From assembly GCF_023074075.1 (NCBI RefSeq), contig NZ_JADPKT010000087.1, forward strand, positions 1 to 64,000: a stretch of 64,000 nt of DNA, in the 5' to 3' direction. This document shows positions 43,765 to 55,141 of this stretch, piece after piece. The stretch is from Bradyrhizobium sp. 138 (GTDB lineage: Bacteria; Pseudomonadota; Alphaproteobacteria; Rhizobiales; Xanthobacteraceae). Numbering within the stretch: the first letter of the stretch is position 1; each line of letters begins with the position of its first letter. The notes beneath the pieces were generated by a model. That model worked only from the letters and a program-made list of their open reading frames with translations. It did no database searches and was not told where the DNA came from. Made by a program: the position numbers and the translations under genes.

Positions 43765-43793
43765 TCGACGACCCAAGAAAATTGAAGACCTGA

Positions 43794-46910
<3,117 letters not shown>

Positions 46911-46913
46911 CCG

Positions 46914-47876
46914 TCAGAATCCGTAAAGCCGCGCCGGATTGTCGACCAGGATCTTCTTGCGCACGCTCGCGTCCGGCGCCCATACCGGAAGCTGATTGAG
47001 CAAGCGCCCGTCATCGATCTGGTAGAGCGGCGCGACGTCGGTTGCCTTGCGTCCCTCGACGCGGCTCGAATCCGGATGCGGCCAGTCGGTGCCCCAGACG
47101 ATGCGATCCGGGTTGGCCGCGATCAGCGCCTGCGCGAACGGCACCATGTCCTGATAATCCGGCGCGAGCTTCGAGGACCGGTAGGCGCCCGAAATCTTGA
47201 CATAAGCCTTGCCGGACTTCACCAGCGCGACGAGATCGGAGAAGCCCGGCTGCTCCAGGCCCCGCTCAGCTTCGAGGCCGCCGAAATGGTCGAACACGAC
47301 GGGCACCGGCGCGGTCTCGACCAAGTCCTTGACCGCCGAGATCATGGCAAGCGTGGTGTAGAGCTGCACGTGCCAGCCGCGCGCCTTCATGCGCTCGACT
47401 GCGGCGGCGAAGCGCGGTCGTCCGACATTGGGATCATTGACGCCGCCGGTCGCGAGATTGAGGCGGATGCCGCGGAAACCGTCCTGATGCATTGTGTCGA
47501 GCGCACTCTCCGGCGTCTTGTCGTCGATCACGGCGACGCCGCGCGCGGTCGCGCCGCGCGCCTTCATGCCGAACAGAGTGGAGGAATTGTCGGTGCCGTA
47601 GACGCTGGGGGTGACGATCACCACGCGCTCGACACGCAGCGCCTTGTGCAGTGCGGCCATCTCCTCCGGCGAAGCCGGCTCCGGCGTATAGACGCGTCCC
47701 GCGAAGAACGGAAACTTTTCGACGTCGCCATGAATGTGGGTGTGGCAGTCGCAGGCATGCGCCGGGACGTCGAAATTGATCGGCGTCGCGGGCTGCGCCG
47801 CGCGGGCATGGGCTTTGCTGGTCATGGCGACTCCGGCCGCAAGGGAGGCAAGCAGGACGCTGCGTCGGTTGAGCAC
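46914..47876 (-). CDS. Tat-exported TIM-barrel amidohydrolase
   Basis: A 320-residue metal-dependent hydrolase of the amidohydrolase-2 type (dicarboxylate lactonase/decarboxylase group). The N-terminus LNRRSVLLASLAAGVAM is a twin-arginine-like signal ending SKAHA. The first metal site is CDCHTHIHG (HxH), then PVVFDHFGG, and WGTDWPHPDS with the catalytic aspartate close to the C-terminus. The start is GTG 47876, preceded by GGGAGA; the long upstream frame is a shadow. Substrate is unknown; relatives act on pyrone or lactone dicarboxylates. Confidence 0.85.
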   Translation of the reverse strand: MLNRRSVLLASLAAGVAMTSKAHARAAQPATPINFDVPAHACDCHTHIHGDVEKFPFFAGRVYTPEPASPEEMAALHKALRVERVVIVTPSVYGTDNSSTLFGMKARGATARGVAVIDDKTPESALDTMHQDGFRGIRLNLATGGVNDPNVGRPRFAAAVERMKARGWHVQLYTTLAMISAVKDLVETAPVPVVFDHFGGLEAERGLEQPGFSDLVALVKSGKAYVKISGAYRSSKLAPDYQDMVPFAQALIAANPDRIVWGTDWPHPDSSRVEGRKATDVAPLYQIDDGRLLNQLPVWAPDASVRKKILVDNPARLYGF

Positions 47877-47922
47877 GATTTCTCTCCCTGTTTTTGTTTG
47901 TTGTGGCCGGGACAGTATCACA

Positions 47923-48486
47923 TCAGCCCGGCAGCCGCTCAGCCTCGTTGCATAGCTGCTCGACGAGATCGGCAAGCAGGCGTGAGCCGTCAACGCGCAC
48001 GACCGGGCAGGGCAGGCCCGCGAGCCACGCTTCATGCTTGGCGAGATTGCGTCCTTCGCGATCCCCGGCTTCGTAGTGGGAGGCCCAATCGACAAAGGAC
48101 TCGGTCTCATCGTGGCGCCAGCCGCCCGGCGCGACGGCGTCGGCGCCGAAATGAGCGGCCTCGCGGGCACGTAATCGCTTCATCCGGAGCTCGCGCGGCG
48201 CAGTCACGAAGACGACGAGATCGAAATACGCGACGAGCTCCTCGCCCCAGCCGGTGACGGATCCGCTCAGCACCCAATCCAGACGCGGCAGGAACATCTC
48301 GTGCATCAGGCGCAGACGCTCGGATGGCGGGCGCGTCGTCCGGTAGGGCGGCGCGGTCGGCAGCCAGAAATAGTCGTCGCTGTCGTGATGTGGCAGCGCA
48401 AGCCGGCCCGAAAGCGCCCGGCCGAGCGTCGTCACGCCGGCGCCGGAGGCCCCCATCAGATGGATGCGGCGGCTTTTCATGTTCAC
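47923..48486 (-). CDS. P-loop adenylate-kinase-like ATPase
   Basis: A 187-residue nucleotide-binding protein. The P-loop reads LMGASGAGVTTLGRAL: the usual lysine of GxxGxGKT is replaced by valine, as in a known subgroup of small AAA/adenylate-kinase-like proteins. Following landmarks are HHDSDDYFWLPTAPPY, PPSERLRLM and LRMKRLRAREAAHFG, with the mid-protein DWVLSGSVTGWGEELVAYFDLVVFVTAP as the Walker B-like strand. Either ATG 48486 or 48480 can be the start. Cellular role is unknown; ATP binding with altered P-loop is the notable feature. Confidence 0.72.
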   Translation of the reverse strand: MNMKSRRIHLMGASGAGVTTLGRALSGRLALPHHDSDDYFWLPTAPPYRTTRPPSERLRLMHEMFLPRLDWVLSGSVTGWGEELVAYFDLVVFVTAPRELRMKRLRAREAAHFGADAVAPGGWRHDETESFVDWASHYEAGDREGRNLAKHEAWLAGLPCPVVRVDGSRLLADLVEQLCNEAERLPG

Positions 48487-48563
48487 ATCCTGAGACCGGC
48501 TGAACCGGCTGTGCGACCGGTAACAGCGATTGCGACGTTTCGGGCGACGTGCGGCGCGCTCCC

Positions 48564-48914
48564 TCAGGCAGCGCGGCGGCGCTTTGACGTCCGTCCGCTT
48601 GTCGCCGGTTGGGCCGACAATGTCAGCCCCAACGCTCCGACGATGCGCATGACCGTGCCGAACTCCGGATTTCCCGTCTCGCCAAGGGCCTTGTACAGGC
48701 TCTCGCGGTTCAAGCCGGCTTTCTTCGCGATCGCGCTCATGCCGCGCGCACGCGCGACGAGCCCAAGCGCGTCACGAACGAAATCGGCATCTCCGGTCTC
48801 CAATGCAGCCGCAATATAGATGGCTTGCCGCTCCTCGGTGTTGAGATAGTCGGCAGCGTCAGAGCGCGTCGTCGTGGACGCCGTTTTCATCGTTGTTTTT
48901 GGCGCCTTTGGCAT
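48564..48914 (-). CDS. Antitoxin of a RelE/HigA-like pair (HTH)
   Basis: A 116-residue protein with a HigA-type helix-turn-helix. The key stretch is AIYIAAALETGDADFVRDALGLVARARGMSAIAKKAGLNRESLYKALG, followed by NPEFGTVMRIVGALGLTLSAQPA: the 'putative addiction module antidote' pattern. Its ATG at 48914 overlaps the toxin stop by one base. Toxin first, antitoxin second is the higBA-style order. The last 15 residues are basic and may bind DNA too. Likely represses its own promoter. Confidence 0.87.
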   Translation of the reverse strand: MPKAPKTTMKTASTTTRSDAADYLNTEERQAIYIAAALETGDADFVRDALGLVARARGMSAIAKKAGLNRESLYKALGETGNPEFGTVMRIVGALGLTLSAQPATSGRTSKRRRAA

Positions 48915-49204
48915 CACAATGTCTCCGCTAGTTGCTGGGCTAGCTTGATGTCTTGTCGCTGCGTGCGCTTGTCGCCGCCACATAGCAGGATCACGATCTG
49001 CGCGCCGCGCTGCACATAGTAAATCCGGTAGCCGGGACCATAATCGATGCGTATTTCCCGGACGTTGCCGCCAACGCTCTTGTTATCGCCGGGATTTCCC
49101 ATCTGCATGCGGCGAATGCGGACGGTGATCCGGGCGACCGCATTGGCGTCCTTGAGGCGATTCAGCCACTCCGAAAAATGCTCGGTCTGCCTCACCTCAG
49201 TCAT
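48914..49204 (-). CDS. RelE/ParE-family toxin (HigB-like)
   Basis: A 96-residue protein of the addiction-module killer family. Recognisable landmarks are EHFSEWLNRLKDANAVARITVRIRRM, GNPGDNKSVGGNVREIRIDYGPGYRIYYVQ, and IVILLCGGDKRTQRQDIKLAQQL. These are the classic small beta-sheet ribosome-dependent mRNA interferase signatures. It precedes and overlaps its antitoxin. It is single-copy in this window, next to a TolC gene. Confidence 0.9.
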   Translation of the reverse strand: MTEVRQTEHFSEWLNRLKDANAVARITVRIRRMQMGNPGDNKSVGGNVREIRIDYGPGYRIYYVQRGAQIVILLCGGDKRTQRQDIKLAQQLAETL

Positions 49205-49310
49205 GAGGTGTGACTGTAGTCCATGGGCTACAGAATGTCAAAGCGATCTCAGTAGCGCGCCAGGATGGCCGGTGCTGGATGGAGCTGGAAGGCGGTGCGA
49301 CGCCGAGCGC

Positions 49311-50741
49311 CTACTGCCCCGATGGCGTGCGCAGGCCGTGCCAGGCGTCGCGGACCTGGTGGTAGTGCACCTCGGGCAGATAGTCCGGCGTGTTCAGGCT
49401 CAGTGTCTTGACGTCGAGATGGCCGATGGCGCTGAGCAGCGTGTAGGAGGCGATGACGCGGTCGCGCAGCGCGCCGATCAGGCGGGCCTTGGCCTGGATC
49501 AAATCGGCCTGCGAGTTCAGCACGTCCACCGTCGTGCGCTGGCCGCCGGCGGCCTCGCGCTGCACGCCCTGCAGCGCGACGGTCGCGGCTTTCACCTCGG
49601 ACTCCGAAGCCGACACCGTGATCTTGGCGCCCTCATTGGCAACCCAGGCGCTGACCACCGCCGTGCGCGCCTGGTTGCGCACCTGATCGAGCACGAGCCG
49701 GCTCTGCGCCGTGATCTCCTTGGCCTGCCGGGTCTGCGCGGCGGCCTGGCCGCCATCGTAGATCGGCGCGGTGACGTTGGCGACGATCGAGGCCTGGTCC
49801 TCGGCGAAGGTGCCGAGCGTCGGGTCGTTGTTGCGGCTCTTGCTGGCGCTGCCCTGGATGGTCGCGCTCGGCAGCAGCGCGCCTTCTGCGATGCGGATGT
49901 TGGTGGAGGCGACATCGACATCGAAGCTGGCGGCCATCACCGCGGGATGCTGGCGGATCGCCATCGTCATGGCGTCTTCGCGGCTCTTCGGCAGATAACG
50001 GTCGACGACCTCGGCGGGCCGAAGCTGCGACGGTGAATTGCCGATCACTTGCGCATAGACCGCCTGGCTGACGGCAAGCGCAACTTCGGCGGCGTTGAGA
50101 TCGGCAAGGCCGCGATTGAGGCGCGCCTCGGCCTGCGCGCTGTCGGTCGGCGTGACGTCGCCGGCGTTGAGACGGCGCTGGGTGACCGAGAGCGTCTCGC
50201 GCAGGAAGGCGACGTTGGAACGCTGCGCCTCGACCAGCGACTGGTTGGCGAGCACGTTGGTGTAGGCGGTGACCGCGTCGAGCAGGACGCCCTGGCCGAC
50301 ATTGCGCAGCGCCTCGCGGCCCGACTGCACCTGCAGTTCGGCGGCTCGCACGTTGTTGGCGGTGCGGAAGCCGTTGAACAGGGTCTGCGTCACGGTGACG
50401 CCGATGATCCATGGCTTCAGGTTGCCGGTCTGGATCGTGTTGTCGGGCAGCAGATTGCGCACCGATTGCAGGCCGGCGCTGAGGCTCGCCACGATCTGCG
50501 GCCGGTAACCGGCGAGGGCCTGCGGCACGTTCTCGTCCGTGGCGCGTTGTCGCGCGCGTTCGGCATTGAGCTGCGGATTGGTCTGGTACGCCTTGGCCAG
50601 CGCCTCCGGCAGGGCTTCGGCCCAGGCGGCGGAGGGCAGGGCGCTGCAGAGCGCCAGCGTGGTCCAAGTCGCAAGCGCAGGACCCACGCCCGATCGATGC
50701 CGCATCGTCACGCGACCAGCTCTGGCGGCACGCCCAATCAT
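49311..50741 (-). CDS. TolC-family outer-membrane efflux protein
   Basis: A 476-residue outer-membrane channel subunit. A signal peptide ends near PSAAWAE, which would start best from the ATG at 50705; the upstream ATG at 50741 has GGGATAAG nearby and is annotated here with reserve. Paired coiled coils include ALAKAYQTNPQLNAERARQRATDE, AYTNVLANQSLVEAQRSNVAFLRETL, and TAVVSAWVANEGAKITVSASESEV. The VTQTLFNGFRTANNVRAAE and IYDGGQAAAQTRQAKE repeats are the beta-barrel starts of the two halves. No inner-membrane partner is adjacent, so it could serve the RND pump at 43.8 kb or type I exporters elsewhere. Confidence 0.9.
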   Translation of the reverse strand: MIGRAARAGRVTMRHRSGVGPALATWTTLALCSALPSAAWAEALPEALAKAYQTNPQLNAERARQRATDENVPQALAGYRPQIVASLSAGLQSVRNLLPDNTIQTGNLKPWIIGVTVTQTLFNGFRTANNVRAAELQVQSGREALRNVGQGVLLDAVTAYTNVLANQSLVEAQRSNVAFLRETLSVTQRRLNAGDVTPTDSAQAEARLNRGLADLNAAEVALAVSQAVYAQVIGNSPSQLRPAEVVDRYLPKSREDAMTMAIRQHPAVMAASFDVDVASTNIRIAEGALLPSATIQGSASKSRNNDPTLGTFAEDQASIVANVTAPIYDGGQAAAQTRQAKEITAQSRLVLDQVRNQARTAVVSAWVANEGAKITVSASESEVKAATVALQGVQREAAGGQRTTVDVLNSQADLIQAKARLIGALRDRVIASYTLLSAIGHLDVKTLSLNTPDYLPEVHYHQVRDAWHGLRTPSGQ

Positions 50742-50927
50742 CTTATCCCGCAACCCTGGCTGTCCGCCCCCGCCGACGGTGGCCTCTTAACTGTTTAACC
50801 AGCCGAGGTCCCGCAGGCAAACTGCCGCGGGGAAAACCTCCATGTAATCCGTGCTTGTTGCAGCTTCGTCACAGGGGGCGCGCGGGAACGCGGCAGAGCC
50901 TTACACAAGCCTGACCGTTCGCCGAGA

Positions 50928-51707
50928 TTACCGGTTCTTGTTCACCGGCTTGCGTTTCTCGATGAACGCCGCCATGCCCTCGGAGCGGTCCTCCAGCGCG
51001 AAGGTCGAGTGGAACAGGTTGCGCTCGACGCTCATGCCTTCGGCGAGCGTGGTCTCGAAAGCGCGGTTCACGGCTTCCTTGGCCATCGCGGTCGCAGGGC
51101 GCGACATCGAGGCGATCTTCTCGGCTGCCGCCATCACTTCGTCCATCAGCTTGTCGGCGGGCACGATGCGGCTGACGAGGCCGGAGCGCTCGGCTTCCGC
51201 CGCATCCATCATCCGGCCGGTGAGGCACAGGTCCATCGCCTTGGACTTGCCGATCGCGCGCGTCAGGCGCTGGGTGCCGCCGATGCCGGGAATGGTGCCG
51301 AGCGTGATCTCGGGCTGGCCGAACTTTGCGGTGTCGGCGGCGATGATGACATCGCACATCATGGCGAGCTCGCAGCCGCCGCCGAGCGCATAACCGGCAA
51401 CCGCCGCAATGGTCGGCTTGCGGCAACGCGCGATGCGGTCGCCGCCGATCGCGGCAAAATCTTCCGAGAACATGTCGATGAAGCCCTTCGGCTGCATCTC
51501 CTTGATGTCGGCGCCGGCGGCAAAGGCTTTCTCGCTGCCGGTCACGACGATGCAGCCGATGGCGTCATCGGCCTCGAGATCGTCGACGGCAGCTGCGATC
51601 TCGCGAAAGACGCCGAAGGAGAGCGCGTTGAGCATCTTCGGCCGGTTCAGCTTGATGATGCCGACCGCACCGATGCTTTCGACGATGATGTGTTCGAACG
51701 TGCCCAT
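50928..51707 (-). CDS. Enoyl-CoA hydratase
   Basis: A 259-residue crotonase-fold enzyme that hydrates trans-2-enoyl-CoA in fatty acid oxidation. The oxyanion and catalytic segments are clear: SEKAFAAGADIKEM, KPTIAAVAGYALGGGCELAMMCDVIIAA, and QPEITLGTIPGIGGTQRL with both active-site glutamates (ELAM and QPEI). The NAVNRAFE…ERNLFHSTFALEDRSEGMAAF tail is typical of EchA/PaaF types. Length is normal. It is a single gene on the minus strand. Confidence 0.94.
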   Translation of the reverse strand: MGTFEHIIVESIGAVGIIKLNRPKMLNALSFGVFREIAAAVDDLEADDAIGCIVVTGSEKAFAAGADIKEMQPKGFIDMFSEDFAAIGGDRIARCRKPTIAAVAGYALGGGCELAMMCDVIIAADTAKFGQPEITLGTIPGIGGTQRLTRAIGKSKAMDLCLTGRMMDAAEAERSGLVSRIVPADKLMDEVMAAAEKIASMSRPATAMAKEAVNRAFETTLAEGMSVERNLFHSTFALEDRSEGMAAFIEKRKPVNKNR

Positions 51708-51817
51708 GCTCCACCCACGCTTTTGATTGGGCGGGCAATGTGCCCGCTGGCGCGGATGGCTTCAAGGGGGCCCGGGACGCAGGACGCGCGGGCCGCGCGT
51801 CCTGGCGGAACCGGCAA

Positions 51818-52489
51818 TCAGGCCATGAACATGCGCGCGGCCGAGGCCAGCGTCAGCAGCGTGCCGACGCCGATGAAGATCTTGCCGATTAGCGAGCTCT
51901 GGTCCCAGGCCGAACTCTGCTGGCTGCTTGCCATCACCGGTGCCGGCCGGGGCTGCGCCTCGGTTGCGGCGACCACAGTCTTCTGCGCCGGCGGGCTGTT
52001 CTCTTGCAAGGCGCGGTCGATGTCGTTGAGCTGATCGGGCGCGACAACTTGGCCGTCGGCAGCCGCGGCATTGGTATTATCGGCCGCGGCCTGGACATTG
52101 TCGTTGGCGCGGTCCGTCATCGCGGAGGCCGCAGCCGCGGTCGGCGCATCGGCGGCGAGCTGCGCATTGGCATTGGCAACCGCCGGCGGCATCTGGCTGG
52201 AGGCCGGCATGTCATTGTCGGCCTTGTTGTCGGCCTTCGGCTCCTCGGCCTTTGCCGGGACGTCGTTCTTGTCGGCCTTGTCGTCGGATTTCTGCGCCGT
52301 CTTGCTGCTGTTGGTGCGGCGCGACTCGTGGCGCCGGTGCTTGCTCGGCTTGGTCGCCTCGGCCTGTTTGCCCGCGCTGTCCGAATTGCCGCCCGTGGCT
52401 TGGGCCGGCGCCGCCTGTGCAACGCCGCCGAACAGCACGAAAAGCCCGGCAAGAAGAATCAATGCCGCGCGCCCGCTGGCTTTCATCAT
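51818..52489 (-). CDS. Ala/Asp-rich membrane-anchored protein of unknown function
   Basis: A 223-residue protein. Residues 1-27 are a signal peptide or anchor (AALILLAGLFVLFGGVAQA). Then comes a long low-complexity segment with KPSKHRRHESRRTNSSKTA, Lys/Asp/Ala-rich repeats and ANAQLAADAPTAAAAS, followed by a C-terminal TM (about residues 200-220, SLIGKIFIGVGTLLTLASA). It has no domain I can name. GGGGAG precedes ATG 52489. Composition and two hydrophobic ends suggest an envelope-spanning flexible protein. Confidence 0.65.
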   Translation of the reverse strand: MMKASGRAALILLAGLFVLFGGVAQAAPAQATGGNSDSAGKQAEATKPSKHRRHESRRTNSSKTAQKSDDKADKNDVPAKAEEPKADNKADNDMPASSQMPPAVANANAQLAADAPTAAAASAMTDRANDNVQAAADNTNAAAADGQVVAPDQLNDIDRALQENSPPAQKTVVAATEAQPRPAPVMASSQQSSAWDQSSLIGKIFIGVGTLLTLASAARMFMA

Positions 52490-52704
52490 GTTGACGATCT
52501 CCCCAATTCCGCCCGTCCCGGGAACGAACAGAGACCCGGGGGCGTGACGACAGCGGGGCAGAAAATGGGAATCTTCGGGCTACACCGGGCAAAAACGGGG
52601 CAAAGCGGGGTGATGCAGCCGGCCGCCGGGTGCGGGGCGAGCCGATCGGTGTTATGAGCCGTCGCAGACGTTTCCGGCCGTATCGATCGCGAGTTTCCGG
52701 CGCG

Positions 52705-52722
52705 GATCACGATTTCGTGATC
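52705..52722. promoter_or_regulatory. Perfect 18-base palindrome upstream of the SigF-like gene
   Basis: GATCACGA (52705-52712), TT, TCGTGATC (52715-52722). It is 58 bases before the GTG start of the sigma gene in otherwise unstructured DNA, so it is a candidate operator. The binding protein is unknown. Confidence 0.5.
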
Positions 52723-52780
52723 GTGAGGGACCCGCGTAACAAATTGAACGAACGGCCGAATTGCATGGTGAGGGGCGCGC

Positions 52781-53326
52781 GTGCGCGGACGTGAGGACGA
52801 ATGGACCGGCCTGATGCGGTCGGCCATGGCAGGCGATGATGCGGCGTATCATCGCCTGTTGAGGGCGGTCACGCCGGTGCTGCGCGCCGCGGCGAGGCGT
52901 GGCTTGGCGCGGGCCGGGCAACCTCCGGACCAGGCCGAGGATATCGTGCAGGAGATACTGTTGGCGGTGCATCTGAAGCGGCACACTTGGGACAGCGAGG
53001 CCCCCTTCGCGCCCTGGCTGTTCGCGATCGCCCGCAACAAGCTGATCGATGCGCTCAGGCGACGCGGCAGACGCGTCTTCGTCAACATTGACGATTTCGC
53101 CGAGACGCTGCCGGGCGAGGCACCGCAGGAGACGGCCTCCGCGGGCGAGGTCGCAACCCATCTCAACACGCTGCCGCAGCGCCAGCGCGACGTGCTGCAG
53201 TCGATCGCGGTCGAGAGCGCCTCGATCAAGGACACGGCGGCGAAGTTTTCGATGAGCGAAGGCGCGGTGCGGGTCGCACTGCATCGCGGACTTGCAGCAC
53301 TGACTGCCAAATTGCGGGACCACTAG
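52781..53326 (+). CDS. ECF sigma factor, SigF-like (ECF16 type)
   Basis: A 181-residue sigma factor with regions 2 and 4. Region 2 includes AEDIVQEILLAVHLKRHTWDSEAPFAPWLFAIARNKLIDALRRRGRR; region 4 is LNTLPQRQRDVLQSIAVE then SASIKDTAAKFSMSEGAVRVALHRGL. It starts GTG 52781 after GTGAGGGG. Directly downstream, two bases after its stop, is a membrane protein of NrsF type, the usual partner of this group. In Caulobacter this type answers oxidative and heavy-metal stress; a similar role is inferred here. Confidence 0.88.
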   Translation: MRGREDEWTGLMRSAMAGDDAAYHRLLRAVTPVLRAAARRGLARAGQPPDQAEDIVQEILLAVHLKRHTWDSEAPFAPWLFAIARNKLIDALRRRGRRVFVNIDDFAETLPGEAPQETASAGEVATHLNTLPQRQRDVLQSIAVESASIKDTAAKFSMSEGAVRVALHRGLAALTAKLRDH

Positions 53327-53328
53327 TC

Positions 53329-53967
53329 ATGGATACCGATCAACTCATTCGCTCGCTCGCGGCCGACAACGCCCATCGGGTGCCGCGCGTCGGCGCCGTG
53401 TTGACCATGGCGCTGCTGGTGGCCGCGCCCTTGTCGATCCTGATTTTCGCGACCTTCCTCGGCGTGCGGCCGGACGTGATGAGCGCCATGCGCAACCCGT
53501 TCTTCGACATGAAGTTCGCGGTCACGCTGTCGCTTGCGATCCCCGCGATCATCATCAGCCTGCATCTGTCGCGTCCCGAAGCCTTGATGCGCGGCTGGGG
53601 CTGGCTGTTGCTGCTTCCGGTCGGTCTGCTTGCGGTTGCGATCGGCAGCGAGGCGATGATGGCGCCGGCCATGCCGATGACGATGCGCATGATGGGCAAG
53701 AATTCCAGGGTGTGCCTGTTCGCGATTCCCGCAATGTCGCTGCCGCTGCTCGCGGGCGCACTGTTCGGCCTGCGCCATGGCGCGCCCTCGCGCCCCGCGC
53801 TCGCCGGTGCGCTCGCCGGCCTGGTGTCGGCCGGCCTTGCCGCGACGCTCTATGCCTCGCACTGCACCGACGATTCCCCGCTGTTCGTCGCGACCTGGTA
53901 CACGATCGCGACCGCGCTGGTGACGGCGATCGGAGCGGTGGTGGGATCCAAAGTCCTGCGCTACTAG
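53329..53967 (+). CDS. NrsF-like membrane anti-sigma factor (DUF1109)
   Basis: A 212-residue protein with about six TM helices (first near residues 24-44, last near 190-208). The start MDTDQLIRSLAADN is the N-terminal cytoplasmic segment typical of NrsF/DUF1109. The conserved stretch FFDMKFAVTLSLAIPAII and the cysteines in MMGKNSRVCLFAIPAMSLPLL and LYASHCTDDSPLFV match the family, in which two cysteines are thought to sense metal or oxidation. It is two bases after its sigma factor, so one operon. Confidence 0.88.
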   Translation: MDTDQLIRSLAADNAHRVPRVGAVLTMALLVAAPLSILIFATFLGVRPDVMSAMRNPFFDMKFAVTLSLAIPAIIISLHLSRPEALMRGWGWLLLLPVGLLAVAIGSEAMMAPAMPMTMRMMGKNSRVCLFAIPAMSLPLLAGALFGLRHGAPSRPALAGALAGLVSAGLAATLYASHCTDDSPLFVATWYTIATALVTAIGAVVGSKVLRY

Positions 53968-53977
53968 CGAGCCGGCA

Positions 53978-55078
53978 TCAGGCCGCCGGCGTCGTGCTCT
54001 GCATACGGTGGAAGCGCAGCACCTGCTGTGCGGTCGAGCTGCGGAGCGCCTCGTAGGCGTCGCGCAGCGTCAGCATGTCGGTCTGCGAGGCGCCCGAAAG
54101 CTTCTCGCGCATGGCGATGATGGCCCGCACGCTCGGCCAGGACATGCCCGCCACCTTGGCGAGGATCATCACGCCCTCGGTACGGCTTTCGATCATCATG
54201 GTCTCGGCGGTCTCGACCGCGACGCCCGCGAGCGCGGCGAGGCCTGCATTGGTTTCGTCGAATTTGCCCTGCTCGGCGAACGTGGTGACCTGGAATTCGT
54301 TGAGACGGCCGTCCTCGTGCAGCGACTTCACCAGCGCGCGAGCCATCTCGGTTTGCTTCGTCATGGCGGCGGCGCGGATCCGCTGGGCCACTTCCTGAAC
54401 CACGCTCGACACCTCGTCCACGAGCTCCGGATGCGCGGCTTCGAGCTTCCTGCGCACGCTCGAGGACGCCTTGGCGACCAGCTTCAAATAGTGATGACGC
54501 GGCAGGTCCGGCCGCAGGCCGATGCAGGCGGCGAGGTCGTCGTCGCGCTCGGCGCGGGTGACGAGATCGGTGAGGCTTCCCTCGGAGAACTGAGCGCCCG
54601 GATTGCTGACGGTCGACTGCACCACGTCCTCGTTGCCGCGCGTCACCAGCACGTCGGTCAGTGCTTCCGACAGCACCCGTCGCAGCGAGATCGCCTTGAG
54701 ATGCGCCTGGCCCCTCGTGCGCGCAATCTCGATCAAGGTCGTCTCGTCCAGCCGTTCCGATTTCGACAGCACCGGGCCGGAGACCTCGATGACCTCGTCG
54801 AGCGCGAGCGTGCGGATGATTTTCGGCGGCGCGGCCGCGATCGGTGCGAGGCGGTCGGCGAGCAGCGCCTTGGCCGAAACCTCGATCTGCTCGATCAGGC
54901 ACTGGAACACGTCGTCGAACACGCGGATGTGGTCGTCGGAATAATCCACCGCGTTGCCCACGAAGAGATCGGTCACGCGGCGCAGCGTCTCGACCCGGCG
55001 CGCGACGGTGCCGTGCGAGAGCGCAGCTTGCAGTTCCTCCAGCAGATTCTCGGATGGCCTTGCGGATCTGGATCTCAT
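53978..55078 (-). CDS. DUF2336 family protein
   Basis: A 366-residue soluble, helix-rich protein of the DUF2336 family found in alphaproteobacteria. Visible elements are LLEELQAALSHGTVARRVETLRRVTDLFVGNAVDYSDDHIRVFDDVFQCLI (about 10-60), repeated HEAT-like helical pairs, and a C-terminal DAYEALRSSTAQQVLRFHRM segment. Some members touch chemotaxis or c-di-GMP signalling, but function is not established. ATG 55078 (MRSRSARPSEN) is chosen; an in-frame ATG at 55123 would add 15 residues. The diguanylate cyclase gene lies just upstream on the same strand. Confidence 0.82.
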   Translation of the reverse strand: MRSRSARPSENLLEELQAALSHGTVARRVETLRRVTDLFVGNAVDYSDDHIRVFDDVFQCLIEQIEVSAKALLADRLAPIAAAPPKIIRTLALDEVIEVSGPVLSKSERLDETTLIEIARTRGQAHLKAISLRRVLSEALTDVLVTRGNEDVVQSTVSNPGAQFSEGSLTDLVTRAERDDDLAACIGLRPDLPRHHYLKLVAKASSSVRRKLEAAHPELVDEVSSVVQEVAQRIRAAAMTKQTEMARALVKSLHEDGRLNEFQVTTFAEQGKFDETNAGLAALAGVAVETAETMMIESRTEGVMILAKVAGMSWPSVRAIIAMREKLSGASQTDMLTLRDAYEALRSSTAQQVLRFHRMQSTTPAA

Positions 55079-55141
55079 TGCCCTGTCCTGGAGCGTTCGG
55101 TCCGGCGTCGGCTTCTGTCGCACCGGGAAGAAATGGGTTGG

